64,000 bases of DNA, from NCBI GenBank assembly GCA_033032175.1, contig CM065320.1:8556001-8620000 (forward strand). The letters are read 5' to 3'. This document shows positions 11,314 through 21,934 of this stretch, one piece after another. The notes under the pieces were generated by a model that was given only the letters and a program-made list of their open reading frames with translations, did not search any database and was not told the DNA's origin. Position numbers and translations under genes: made by a program. Numbering within the stretch: position 1 is the first letter of the stretch; each line of letters starts with the position of its first letter. Origin of the DNA: Saturnia japonica (lineage: Eukaryota > Arthropoda > Insecta > Lepidoptera > Saturniidae).

Positions 11314-11373
11314 ATTATTTCAAAATGAAAAAAAAAAAATATTGAACGGAGTGTTTGGCGGGACCTTAGTCTG

Positions 11374-12099
11374 TCGAGTAGTGGTTTTCAGTTTTTATTC
11401 ATTTTGCGTTATTTGACCCCATGCATAGACGTATAACATGACCCTATGTTGTTTAATAATGCCTTTTTCATATAATTGCAAATAACAATTTTGTGCAATT
11501 GATGTGAATTAGAATTATTAAGATGGACCATGAATTTTTAAATGTCACAAAATCTCCCTTGAAAAACGAGGGTCCCAGTCCCACTATTTAGTTTGTTATC
11601 ACAAGTCACTTTGTAAAACAAAATAATTGCCAACTTTATAATATGGGCTTCAATGGAGAGAATTGGTTGGAAGAAGAAGAACAATAAATTGTCACCCTTT
11701 AATGCGATTGTAATTATATTGTTAATTACATTATTTTGAGCGAATTTTATTTAATTGTTTTTATAAATAGAAAATTCGAAATTTCATAGATATTTTACAT
11801 TTCTTTTTCTTACTATAAATTTTTTTGAAATACCTAGTCAAAAACATCATATTGTAACTGAGATTGTTAGGTCACCTAAGATGAGAAAAGATGATGAAAC
11901 CTGAAGAGTGATCTCCATTATTCTTCGTCGACCTCTTCAACAATGTATCGCATTATCCAGCAATTCTATAACACTAATGCTTTTATGAGACGATCAGGAA
12001 AAAGTTGAAAAAGACATACCTAAAGCAGAGATGATCGTTTCATTCAACTTCGCATACGTAGAGACATACGTCTAATGACCGTCAAAATCAGAAATGAGT
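11374..12099. other. AT-rich interval with no gene seen
   Basis: No open frame, repeat boundary or splice pair that I can defend. Confidence 0.5.
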
Positions 12100-12475
12100 T
12101 CGAGGAAGTTCAAGGTCAGTAAGGTCATTGAGCTGCGTCAGATGGACGGGGACATTGCCTCGCTGAGCGTGTTCTACCGTCTGTTACATGGTGAGTGTTC
12201 TGAAGGTTTGTTCAGCTTAATTTCCTCTTCTCCCTTTCCCAACAGAATTATACGAGGTTAGCTCCGGAGTCATCGCTTTACGATAACCTCAATCTCGTCT
12301 CTAACGAAAAAGATCGCAATTTCATATATTTGCCGCAGTGTGAGCCTGTGGAACATCCTTCCGGCCAGTGTTCCTTCTGTCTTCCCTCCTTCCTACAACA
12401 GGCGAGTCTTTCAAAGATAACGATTTGAACAGGCCGGCATAACAGCAGTGACTCGATGGATTGTAGTAACATAGG
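12100..12475 (+). pseudogene. Non-LTR retrotransposon RT C-terminal fragment
   Basis: Reading the top strand across several stops gives VFYRLLHGECSE, then after a decayed stretch VSLWNILPASV and FPPSYNRRVF. This is the characteristic end of Jockey/CR1/LOA-type ORF2 proteins, which commonly read VFYR-YHGECS...LWNSLP--VFP--YNL--FK. At least one stop near 12257 and shifts near 12350 and 12415 break it. The 5' half looks deceptively like a host exon with a GT donor at 12191 and an AG acceptor at 12244-12245, but the reading continues straight through that supposed intron. Confidence 0.75.
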
Positions 12476-13129
12476 TATAAGCTATTGTTCTATGCTTAAA
12501 AGCATTGAGTACAGTGCTGTAAATTTGCCATGAAAAAATAAATATAAGGATAACAATAAGTGAGTGTACGGTATGAAGAAGATCCAAAGAACCTGGGTTT
12601 GATTCGTTTGTGCCCGCTTTAAGGTAGGTACATTATCTTGATTAACTTTTGCATAGAAACATCGATTTTGGAACACGAACCGAAGTCATAGATTAATTAT
12701 TGGTTTTCACTGGTTGTAGCACAGCGAAATCCAATCAATAATCTAGGGCGAAGTATTATTTATTGATGAGCGCAGAAAGAATAATCAACACGCAATAGTG
12801 TGGTGTGAAAAAACCTAAGAAGAAAAGACATAATTTATTGTTTTCACTTTTCAGGTGTCTGTTCTTTTGTAAGCATTATACACATAAATAAAATTGAATT
12901 GTCTGCTTGTAATGTTAAAATAACAGCTTTTACTAAATACACATGAAAATTTATACTGTACCTACTTATAACAAAAACCAAATTTTTGTCTGTCTATCTG
13001 TTTGTTTCGGGTAATCCTGAAACGGAAGGACTGATTTTGAAGTGAGGTTCGCTGACAGATAGCAGATTTAATGAGTAAATGAGGCTATTTTGTTAAAAAA
13101 AAAAGAAAGGGTTTCGCGCAAATTTTGGG
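12476..13129. other. AT-rich interval with no gene seen
   Basis: No supportable gene. About 12980-13080 resembles the noncoding repeat tails with TCTGTCTATCTGTTTG. Confidence 0.45.
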
Positions 13130-13675
13130 GGCGCTACATTAAGTATTTTTGGCTTTAAAATGGCCGTGGAGAGATTCGCGCGTGTGCCCGATCGACGGCA
13201 TTCTGTAGTCAACGCGAGGAGAGCCGCAGGCTTTGGAGTTGGAGTGGACCGCATCGCTCGAGTGGAAGCTATGCTTACGCCATTCCCGCTCCCGGTGGCC
13301 ATATAGGTGCGTGAAAAAACACCGTGGGGTTGCGCTACTTAGTGTAGAAAAACCATTCCGATCACCAAATACACATACGCATGTTTCCCTCCTTCCTCCC
13401 AGGAGGAGGGAAACATGCATATGAGTATATGTTAGTTGGCTCGAATTTGTAGGAGTAGGAAATTAGCTAGATCGCGACCTATTCGCATTCGCGACGATCG
13501 CTGGAGCCGAGTTTCGGCTACTGTGGCACCCTCGTGCGAGTCGTCGAAGGCTTTCGCGGCTGAGTGCCCTAAGCGCTCGCCCCCCAAGTTCGGTGAAGCT
13601 GTAAAAGCCGCAGCGGCTTCAGGGCCCTTAAGGCTAACAGTATAGTCAGGTCATAAAAAAAAAAAACAAAAAAAC
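13130..13675 (+). mobile_element. Non-LTR retrotransposon 3' tail with poly(A)
   Basis: A GC-richer block ends in GGCTTCAGGGCCCTTAAGGC, AACAGTATAGTCAGGTC and a 20-bp A-rich run. The last 360 bp match the reverse complement of 42615-42970, including a strong hairpin (13380-13417) and the segment GCGGCTGAGTGCC...AAGCGCTCGCCCC. A third, very short copy of the tail lies at 22692-22740. No protein domain was recognised. The class call rests on the poly(A) end and the shared tail. Confidence 0.6.
13380..13417 (+). other. Perfect 14-bp hairpin in non-LTR tail
   Basis: CATGTTTCCCTCCT (13380-13393) pairs with AGGAGGGAAACATG (13404-13417). A flanking G-C pair extends the stem by one. The equivalent site in the second copy (42873-42910) has different arms that also pair perfectly. 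Confidence 0.75.
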
Positions 13676-14677
13676 CGTGGGGTTTTAGTCGGTAAGAGTC
13701 TGACGTACCCTTCTCGAGCTTACCTGGCTTGGGAGGCAATTCCAAAGCAGGATTTCCTCACGTTATTTAAAAAAAAAGGGTCGCGTCATTTCGTTTTACC
13801 TTATTAGTTCTTACCTAATTGACAAGCAATAAAAATTATGATATGATTGATATATCGAAAATTGTGATCAAATTAATGAATAAAGTATGAAAGGAATTGT
13901 TTAATATTATCTTGCTACTCCTACTAACATAAAATTATATTACTACTAGCAAACGCCTCCGACTTCATTCGCGTTAATCTATATTGATATAATAATCTCC
14001 ACTCCTCCACAGCAAAAAAACAGATCTTTGAACACGTAGTGCTTATAAAAATCGTAGTTTCTCAAAACTTTCATAACTTTTTGTTAAGTGAAGAAGATAA
14101 TATTTTTAGATAAGTACCAAGTATCTAAGCAGTAAACAACAAAAAATTGATCAAAATCTATCCAGTATATTTGCGTGATGCGCGGTCAACGGCAAACCCC
14201 TATCATTTTATTTATATCGATTATTCAGTTGTCGAGTGTCAGGTGAGTAAATATTTAGTGTATCGTAAAGTTACACGGCTTAATAAGTAGTAATTTTAGC
14301 TGTGATAACACCGATTGATTTATTATTGTTATAAAGTACCTATGTGATAAGGAACAAATGGTGGTATCAACAATTAATTATTATGTACTGTACGTATAGT
14401 ACATATAACTCAATAGCCATCAATTGAGTTGCTGAATTGTATTTGTTTTAATGTTTTAGGAAAGATGAGTTGTACAGTTGTATGAATACAATTATGTACC
14501 TATATCATATTTTTTATTCTTACTGTAAAATATATATGGGTATATACTATGTATGAGATTGAGGTCATCATTAAATAATTCTAGGTGTTTCTTCATCGAG
14601 AAGATTTCTATACTATCAATGAACGCGATAGATGACGCTGTGGTCGAGTTACGTCTGTGGTGCTAGCTATATATATA
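13676..14677. other. Gene-free interval with Helitron-like end
   Basis: No gene. At 13945-13949 the bottom strand ends GGAGGCGTTTGCTAGT, a CTAGT-type terminus seen in other lepidopteran Helitron-like repeats; the element would extend right to about 14240. An (AT)n run lies at 14668-14680. Confidence 0.4.
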
Positions 14678-14682
14678 TATAA
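14678..14682. repeat. Copia target-site duplication TATAA (pair at 21930-21934)
   Basis: TATAA immediately precedes the left LTR and immediately follows the right LTR. Five bp is the usual Copia duplication length. Confidence 0.9.
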
Positions 14683-14881
14683 TGTAGCAGATTATGAGCC
14701 GGTAGCGCAGTGGAAGTTATTTATAGTAATAAATAAAACCAGCATATAAAAGTAAAGAACAGGAAAAAACATATATATAAGGTAGCAAAGATCTTTACAC
14801 AACAACAGACAACTGTGTGACACATACCAAATTTAAAATATGGTAGGTACAAATTTATTATAAAAGAGTATCTACTCAACA
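14683..14881 (-). repeat. Copia 3' LTR
   Basis: 199 bp from TGTAGCAGATTATGAG to ACTCAACA (top strand), so the element-sense LTR is TG...CA. The adjoining internal bases, read on the minus strand, are purine-rich (AAGAGAGCG) and fit a short polypurine tract. Confidence 0.93.
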
Positions 14882-14987
14882 CGCTCTCTTAAATTGTACC
14901 TTCCAAAACATAGTATAACTATCTACTATATACTTAGAGAAACAAACAAGGTATATAAACATAACAGCACATTAAAAATTTAAGAAA

Positions 14988-17281
14988 CTAAGTAACGCCT
15001 AAACCTTCCATACAAAAATAATGTTTCTGCTTAGGCAGTGGTTTCGTTAATATATCACCAAGCATCAGTTCTGTTAGAATATATTTCACCACAATATCTT
15101 TGTTAGTTTTTAACGTATCTCTCAAAAAATGATACTTGATACTAATGTGCTTACTGCGGGAATGGAATACGGGATCTTTCGATAACGCTATTGCTCTCTG
15201 ATTGTCCGCATGTAATTGTACCCTGCTCACAGTCGCTAACCCGATTTCAGTCAACAAACTATTTAAGTAGATAGCCTCTTTCATAGCTACCGATAAACTT
15301 ACATATTCTGCCTCACAAGTAGAAGTCGCGACATACCTCTGTTTTTGTGACTTCCAGGATATTGCTGCATCAGCTAAGGTAAAAACATAACCTGAATAAC
15401 TACGTCTATCTATAATACAATTGCCCCAATCACTATCAGAATATCCCTTAATAGACTTACCAGTTTTCTTATAAACAAGACCATAATCACGCGTCCTTTT
15501 TAAGTAACGCAGGATCCTCATTGCCTCTTTCCAACAATTTTTATCTGCTTTATCGACAAACTGACCCATTTTTGCTACTGCATTTGCAATATCTGGCCTG
15601 GTACCTACGGATAAATATATCAAACATCCTATTAACTCCCTATACGGAAAAATAGAACCACTATCAGTATCAATATTCTGTAGTTTGAAATTAACCTCCA
15701 TTGGTGTGGCATTTGTATCCTTACAATCTTGGAGTCCAAAACGTTGTACTATTTTATTTATGTATTGAGATTGTGTCAACTTTATGACGTTGTCACTTCT
15801 ATCAATATCTATTCCCAATATAAACTTTGCAATTCCATAGTCTTTCAATTCGAACTCTTTTCCTAATTCCTTTTTAAAATCCAGAATACAATCTTTTTTC
15901 TGACTTGCAATCAAAATATCGTCCGTATATACACAGACAAAGAGTTTTGATCCGCAGTCGTCAACCTCTTTAAAATACAAACACGGCTCATTTAATGACT
16001 GCTTAATGTTCATATTCTTCAATTTTTCGTCAAGTCTTATGTTCTACTGGCGTCCAGATTGCTTTAAGCCATACAAAGACTTGCGTAAACGGCAAACATT
16101 GCCACCCGCTCGTATGTCCGCTAACATTTGCTGCGCCTGTTTCTTAACTAAAAAATCTTCCGTTTGTAACAATTTAACGAGACTATCTTTTAAGAACTCC
16201 GGTATTTTCATGTATACCTCTTCGTCTAGATATCCATTCAGATAGGCTGTGTTGATATCTATCTGATGTATTTCCATATCTAACTCAACAGCTAAAGCGG
16301 ATAACAATCTGACAGTATCAAGCCTCATCACTGGCGCAAAAGTATCACGATAATCAATACCGTATCGCTGACTGTAACATTTGGCAACCAATCTGGCTTT
16401 TTTATTTTCAGATTTGTCCACATTTATCTTTGTAGTTAGAACGAATCGACATCCTACTACATCACGATTTGAGGGCTTCTTGACGATTTCCCACGTCCGG
16501 TTTTTAACGAGACTTCTTATCTCTGAAGTAATCGCTTCTTCCCAAAGCTTTTCTTCACTACTCGATAACGCCTCTTTTAACGAATTTTCCATTGCATTGC
16601 CCACGAAATCTTCACAATCAGTAAATTTATCTAAACTTACAGCTGTTTCTTCATTGCTGGCATTATTTCCACCTACTTCACTCCACTCATCTTCGTCTTG
16701 CTCTCGTTCCCTTCTCGTTGCACTGACAGTTCGGTACACCTTCTTCGGCCTACCTACTTGGCCTCTTTGAATTCTAGGTCTGCCTGGACCTCTTCGAACT
16801 TCTTCTTCTCGTACTTCTTCTAGGACAGTACTATCACTCAAAGGAGGCTCATGTTGAGCTGACCCTTCAATATGAGTCATTGAAGTCGATGGTTTAATTT
16901 CTAAGTCCACATACTTGACTGGCCTCCCTTCTTGTGATTCAGTCACAACCTGTAGTGGGTCTATGTTGTTCTCGTTTTCAGATGTGTTCACGTCTAAAAA
17001 CCTTACATCTCTTGCAACAATCAGTTTACGATCATTCGGCAACCATACTCTATATCCTTTTTGGTCTCTAGGATATCCGACAAAAATTCCTTTTACACTA
17101 CGAGCTCTAAATTTATCTTTATTTATATCCTTATCTAAAATAAAAATTTTATTTCCAAAAGGTCTTAAATAAGTTATATTTACACGTCTATCAAAGAATT
17201 TCTCATATGGTATTTCGCCATTAATCGCGGTAGATGGGCACCTATTTCTAACATGACATGCCGTCACTACAGCATCCGCCC
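14988..17281 (-). pseudogene. Copia pol, integrase end to RNase H
   Basis: The minus-strand frame from 17267 carries the integrase C-terminal side (HVRNRCP, then FGNKIFILD), a basic/acidic linker, and the RT start (RTWEIVKKP, FAPVMRLDTVR, IDINTAYLNG, SLYGLKQ). An in-frame TAG at 16044-16046 replaces a codon that is usually Trp in this family. The frame resumes with RT motif VYTDDILIAS (about 15910-15940), then RNase H (YSDSDWG, STCEAEY, HADNQ, HISIKYHFLRD) and ends at 14988. The 5' side is cut at 17281 by the inserted segment. A linker rich in repeats near residue 320 of the first frame is unusual for RT and may be a local rearrangement. Confidence 0.93.
17086..17281. repeat. 196-bp direct repeat flanking the insert, left copy
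   Basis: Copia integrase-coding sequence from ATTCCTTTTACACTACG to GCATCCGCCC. It is repeated at 19591-19786 on the other side of the inserted segment, apparently without differences. Confidence 0.92.
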
Positions 17282-19590
17282 TTTGTTACTTCTTACTTCG
17301 AAGTTTAGGTAAATTTGCTCTACTCTACCTTTGATGATAATGCTTTAGCCACTTTGCGATTGTATTATATTTTCAAGGCTACGCCTTTTTTATCTAACTA
17401 GGTACTTGAACCCCTGCTGTTTCAAAGTAAAGCAACATAATATTTTGATTATATTTATTTAGTAATTTTATGTTTATAACTATTATAACAATCATAAATA
17501 TATTTAGATATAATAGATTGTCAGAAATACGTACTTACTTACTTACTTATCTATACTATAACCTAAATCAACTATGTGGGCTTATTAATCGATAGACGTT
17601 TAATATAAATTATTTGAAAATTAAATATTATATTTACGTTATTCTCCCTTATTTTTAACAGACTTCAAAAAAAGTCGAAGGTTACTCAGTTTGTATGTAT
17701 TATATAAGTACATTCGAATTGTTTTAATTTGTTTTTCATAAAATTTTGTTTTTGAACCGATTTGTATGATTCTTATTTTGTTTGATAAGTGGGTATCCCT
17801 TAAAGGTGGCCCCATTTTAATTTCATTGGAATTGAACCTTCAACTTCGAAGATACTCAAGGGAACTCTTCAACAGCATTGAATTTGGTTTTCCTTTTTGT
17901 TAAAAATTGTCTTGTCATGTTCTTAACCAGGATTGTGCCAGTGTACGTTTTTATGACATATTCAAATGCATTTGTGGATTTTGTATGTATTTTTTTACAA
18001 CTAAGATAGCAAACAACATTACGGCCCGCCCGCGCCTGGTCGTAAGCGGTTACCGTGGCTTGCGGACGTTTATAATACCATATTAGTATCACTATATAGT
18101 GCATTGCCGACCTTGAATCCCCTTTCCCAAGGAGCTCTGCAAACTCTACTCGCCGCAGAAACACAACAAAAGTTTATTTTTCTGCGATTTTCTGTAGGGT
18201 GGGGGTGTCCCACCAGCCGGATTATCCTAAGCAGTGAGAAATCTACTAAGAAATTTCTCTGTGTCCTACCTCTCTTATGATTAAAAAATTGTTTATTTAT
18301 TAATATTATAAATCTTACAAGCGGTGTGCCCGTAAGTAAGTAAGTTCTTCCCGTAATTTTATTTTTACTAAGATTATTGTCAATTTTATCATTTACTGCC
18401 TATTAATTGAGGAATGACACGAACTTTCCGTGTACAATATTTTATATTTTACCGATTTTTATGAAATTTTATACACGGGAAGTATCAGTTATTCCGTAAT
18501 TGTAGGTAAAACAATTTTCAATATTATGATCTAATTTTATACGCGGCAAGTATAATATATCATTCCATTTAATTGACTATATTCGAATTGTCAATCATAT
18601 GAGTAGAAATAACATTACGGGGTGTAGTAAATAATTACTGCGTGACAAACCCGTGCGGAGCCGCGGGTATATAGTTAGTATGATTATAAAAGGTTCTTCT
18701 ACTTTATTTGCGTACCGTAACTTTAGAATGAAAATATTTATTTGATTGTTTTGAATCATTACGTATTTCATTTTTTTTGTATACCTACTTTAAAAGATTT
18801 GCGTACCAGTGATAGGAAACAAACATACCATCACGCCTGTATCCCCGAATGGTTAAGCAGAGGTGTATTAATGTACACCCACAGTTCGCCATGTATGTCC
18901 GTGTAATAAGGGGCGAGCCTATTGTCATTAATTGGGCACAAAGCCAAACTCCGAGCTGCTACTGAGAATTTCATAGAAAAACCCAATAACACTTTGCTCG
19001 ATCTGGGAATCATCGCTGACCTCGATCCTAGCAGTCGCGCTTACGGCCACTAGGCTATTTATTGAGGCAGTTATTAGTTAGTTAGGAAATTTCCCCTTCT
19101 GACAAATATTGGGTTCCTCAGTTATTTCCACACTGAACTACAGTATAAGCAGACATATTTCTTAATTAGATCAACAATAAATATTTTTGTCGGATCAATT
19201 TACAGTGTAGTAAGAAACACAAAGCTGATGGTACCGTCGCTCGCGCTCATACTGGGATATGCCTCATAAGGCATATCCGTGAAATACGCGCCACGCCTAC
19301 GTAACATTTGTATTAATTAGTCTTCTTTATTTTATGTCTTAATTGCCAACCTCATGCTGTAATTTAGGATGGCTACTTCAGTCGCTCTCGTTCTCGTAGC
19401 CTGCATGACAAATCTCCCTCGCGTTGTCGGATTCAATTGAAAACGAGTGGGCCCGACTTCGCCGTAATCAATATAGTATTCTAACGCAGCCAATAAAAAC
19501 TAGTTTAGCTCCAGACACACTTAAATGAGGGCATCAGCACTGGTTACGTATAAAGTGAGAACAGTTCGTATATTATAATTGTATCATCAC
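17282..19590. repeat. Duplicated 2.3 kb segment inserted in Copia
   Basis: This is a second copy of 22898-25194 in the same orientation, about 1 percent diverged by eye with a few indels. It contains a decayed CCGACTTC-type repeat (17660-17910), another interspersed repeat (18003-18270), an inverted pair of ATCGGT-repeat heads (18330-18672), a tRNA-derived SINE (18829-19058) and a GC-richer end. Its right edge shares ATTC with the Copia sequence at the junction. It has no transposon ends of its own. Confidence 0.85.
18829..19058 (-). repeat. tRNA-derived SINE
   Basis: The bottom strand begins TAGCCTAGTGGCC, a fair pol III A box, has a degraded B box, then AGTGTTATTGGGTTTTTC and AAATTCTCAGTAGCAGC and runs to GGGGATACAGGCGTGA. 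Other copies are at 24433-24658, 31979-32125 and 62837-63063. Confidence 0.65.
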
Positions 19591-19786
19591 ATTCCTTTTA
19601 CACTACGAGCTCTAAATTTATCTTTATTTATATCCTTATCTAAAATAAAAATTTTATTTCCAAAAGGTCTTAAATAAGTTATATTTACACGTCTATCAAA
19701 GAATTTCTCATATGGTATTTCGCCATTAATCGCGGTAGATGGGCACCTATTTCTAACATGACATGCCGTCACTACAGCATCCGCCC
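19591..19786. repeat. 196-bp direct repeat flanking the insert, right copy
   Basis: Same Copia sequence as 17086-17281. Here it continues correctly into the rest of the integrase (bottom strand GGCGGGTTTTGGGCGG). Confidence 0.92.
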
Positions 19787-21592
19787 AAAACCCGCCTGAA
19801 AGTTTAGATGATAACACCATGCATCTTGCCATCTCAACCAGTGTTCTTTCTATTCATCCTCTCAGCTACACCGTTTTGCTGTGGAGTATGAGGAATCGTT
19901 TTTCTTCTAGAAATTCCTTCTTTACTCAAGAAGTCATCAAACTCTTTATTATAATACTCACCGCCATTATCAGTTTGTAACTATTTTATTTTCTTGCCAG
20001 TCATATTTTCTACATATTGCTTGTATATTTTAAACACAGTAAAAACCGAACTCTTCTTACTTAATAAATATACCTCGCACCATCTCGTAGAATCGTCGAT
20101 AAACGTCACAAAATATTTCGCGCCTCCTAAGGCTGCATTTTTTATAGGACCACATACATCGGAATAAACTATTTTTAGTTTTTCATTACACGGTCCGCTC
20201 GAGTAAGAAAAAAGAAAGAGAACTCATTTTACCACGTATGCATATTTCGCAATTACGCAACCTATTGACGGTACTCGTATTAGTTCCAACACGTAAATTG
20301 CAATGGTCTAAGAGTTTTGTTAGATCGTTTGCATTTAAGTGACCCAAACGCTCATGCCATTTTAAAATATCGCTTTCATTAGAAACCGATGAAGCTTGAG
20401 CACACTGTTCCTTTACATAATAAAGATTATCTTTTCGAAATGCGATTAACTTCACATTATCATCAGTATCAGTCACTAGAGCCCTATCATCCCTAAACGT
20501 AACATGAAACCCCTTATCGGTAATTTTTGCAACTGAAATCAAGTTAGTTCGCAAATCAGGAACATATAACGTGTTAGGTTGTTCAACTACACTTTTGAAG
20601 TTAGTATTATATGCAGACAATCTTACTGTACCTTTACCTTGTACTAGAGCACTCTGATTAGTAGCCAGAGTCACTTTACCGTCAGAAGGCTGTAAAGTAT
20701 TTCCAAAATAGGTTTTATCGTTACATAAATGACTCGTACAACCGCTATCGATAATCCAGTTTCCATTCTCGCAGTTTCCAAAGTGACAATCACCTGAAAT
20801 ACAATTAAATGTTACAAAACTAGTATCGACCTTTTCTGTTGTTAATTTATTTTCTGATACATATTTTACCAAATCCTTCTGTTTTAATTTATTACATTCC
20901 GAAGCTTTGTGTCCTTTTTTATGTCATTTAAAACATTTGTAAACAAACTTAGACATTTTATCGACAGACTGTACAGAGTTTGATCCAAATTTATTCTTAT
21001 TTCTCTTCAAAACATTGAAAGTATTATCGCTACTCGATCTCCTAGCATTGCTTTCTTCAAGAATTTTAATTTTTAATATCTCCGGGTTCGGAAATGAATC
21101 TCTAGACTCAATTGCACACCTGAAATTCTCGAAACTTGATGGCAAGCTAAACAATAGCATTATCGATGCTAAATCATTGTGAATTTCTACGTCCATCTCG
21201 TGTAACTTGCATTTAGCGTCAAAGAACTTGGCCAAGTGTTCGTGAATATCATCACCTTCGCTCATTTTACATAATATGAGCTGCTTCAGTAAGCTAGCCT
21301 TCCTAGCTGGTCCTTTCGAAGCATATACCGACTCAAGTTTCAACCAAACATCGTTTGATGTCTTACACTCTCTTATATGACGTAACTCGCTCGGGCTCAT
21401 CCCTAAAAGTAGCTCTGCCTTCGCTTTTGAGTCTCGTGACTCCCATAAAGCCGCCTCTGGTAATTCGACTGGCTTTGGTTTACTACCATCTACGTATTCC
21501 CATAAATCGTTCTTTATTAAAATCGCCTGTGCGTGTACCTTCCAGGAATCATAGTTATTCCTACCAAGAACCTCGATCCTCACTGTAGTCAT
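19591..21592 (-). pseudogene. Copia gag, protease and integrase, with several lesions
   Basis: The minus-strand start is ATG at 21592. Gag runs through MTTVRIEVLGRNNYDSW and a UBN2/DUF4219-type region to a CCHC knuckle at about 20888-20935, where TGA (20924-20926) replaces the second Cys codon. The same frame then continues into the protease (WIIDSGCTSHL, about 20735-20755), the pre-integrase zinc site (WHERLGHLN...CEICIRGK) and up to about 20205, where a one-base gain in a T run shifts the frame. Integrase TDNGGE near 19960 is preceded by an in-frame TAG near 19980. A further shift lies just after AERMNR near 19850. Gag and pol were originally one frame, as in Copia. Confidence 0.92.
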
Positions 21593-21714
21593 GGTGGCCG
21601 CCCTTTTCGCTGCTCCACTTACAATTGATCTCTTTGCACTTTTATTCGACGATCACATATGATAACTCTTCTTTCGTTATCCTCCGATTTTATTTATATA
21701 CTATTTATCGGCAA

Positions 21715-21728
21715 CTGGGCCCATAACC
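21715..21728 (-). other. Copia primer-binding site for initiator tRNA-Met half
   Basis: The top strand reads CTGGGCCCATAACC two bases from the 5' LTR. This matches the anticodon arm of insect initiator tRNA-Met as I recall it. Drosophila copia is known to prime from a tRNA-iMet fragment through this internal region rather than the 3' end. Confidence 0.75.
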
Positions 21729-21730
21729 AT

Positions 21731-21929
21731 TGTAGCAAATTATGAGCCGGTAGCGCAGTGGAAGTTATTTGTAGTAATAAATAAAACCAGCATATAAAAG
21801 TAAAGAACAGGAAAAAACATATATATAAGGTAGCAAAGATCTTTACACAACAACAGACAACTGTGTGACACATACCAAATTTAAAATATGGTAGGTACAA
21901 ATTTATTATAAAAGAGTATCTACTCAACA
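21731..21929 (-). repeat. Copia 5' LTR
   Basis: 199 bp, matching 14683-14881 except for about two substitutions. It contains AGCGCAGTGGAAG at 21752-21764 (and 14704-14716), which matches the D-arm region of tRNA-iMet. Confidence 0.93.
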
Positions 21930-21934
21930 TATAA

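Larger units (their letters stand above)
5490..11373 (+). repeat. Tandem duplication, copy B, with transposon insertion
   Basis: It repeats 1653-5489 in direct orientation and is enlarged by the 2,086-bp TIR transposon at 8464-10549 plus a 3-bp target duplication. Without these it is about 3.8 kb. The right edge GGACCTTAGTCTG matches the copy A/B junction. The insertion therefore most simply post-dates the duplication. Confidence 0.93.
14683..21929 (-). mobile_element. Copia-type LTR retrotransposon, decayed and split
   Basis: Two 199-bp LTRs (14683-14881, 21731-21929) bound a gag-pol region read on the minus strand, with a perfect TATAA target duplication. The order gag, protease, integrase, RT, RNase H is the Copia (Ty1-like) order. 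Removing the inserted segment 17282-19590 and one of the two flanking 196-bp repeats leaves about 4.7 kb, a normal Copia size. The LTRs differ at about two positions (14690/21738 and 14722/21770), so the insertion is fairly recent. The element is dead: the coding region has stops, frameshifts and the internal insert. Confidence 0.95.

Noticed and set aside
12094..12286. Apparent host first exon (MSSRKFKVSKVIEL...) with a GTGAGT donor and a 55-bp intron
   Set aside because: The reading continues through the supposed intron as non-LTR reverse transcriptase C-terminal sequence, ending in LWNILPASV and FPPSYN motifs.
13139..13645. Short arginine-rich open frames in the GC-rich block
   Set aside because: They fall in the untranslated tail of a non-LTR element and are not conserved with the second copy at 42615.
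17856..18164. 102-residue open frame repeated at 23461-23769
   Set aside because: It lies across interspersed repeats inside the duplicated segment and shows no domain; it is repeated only because the segment is.
17282..19590. A new transposon with a 196-bp target-site duplication
   Set aside because: Its ends have no terminal repeats or poly(A), and the only other copy seen is next door and continues past the boundary. Duplication with rearrangement explains it better.
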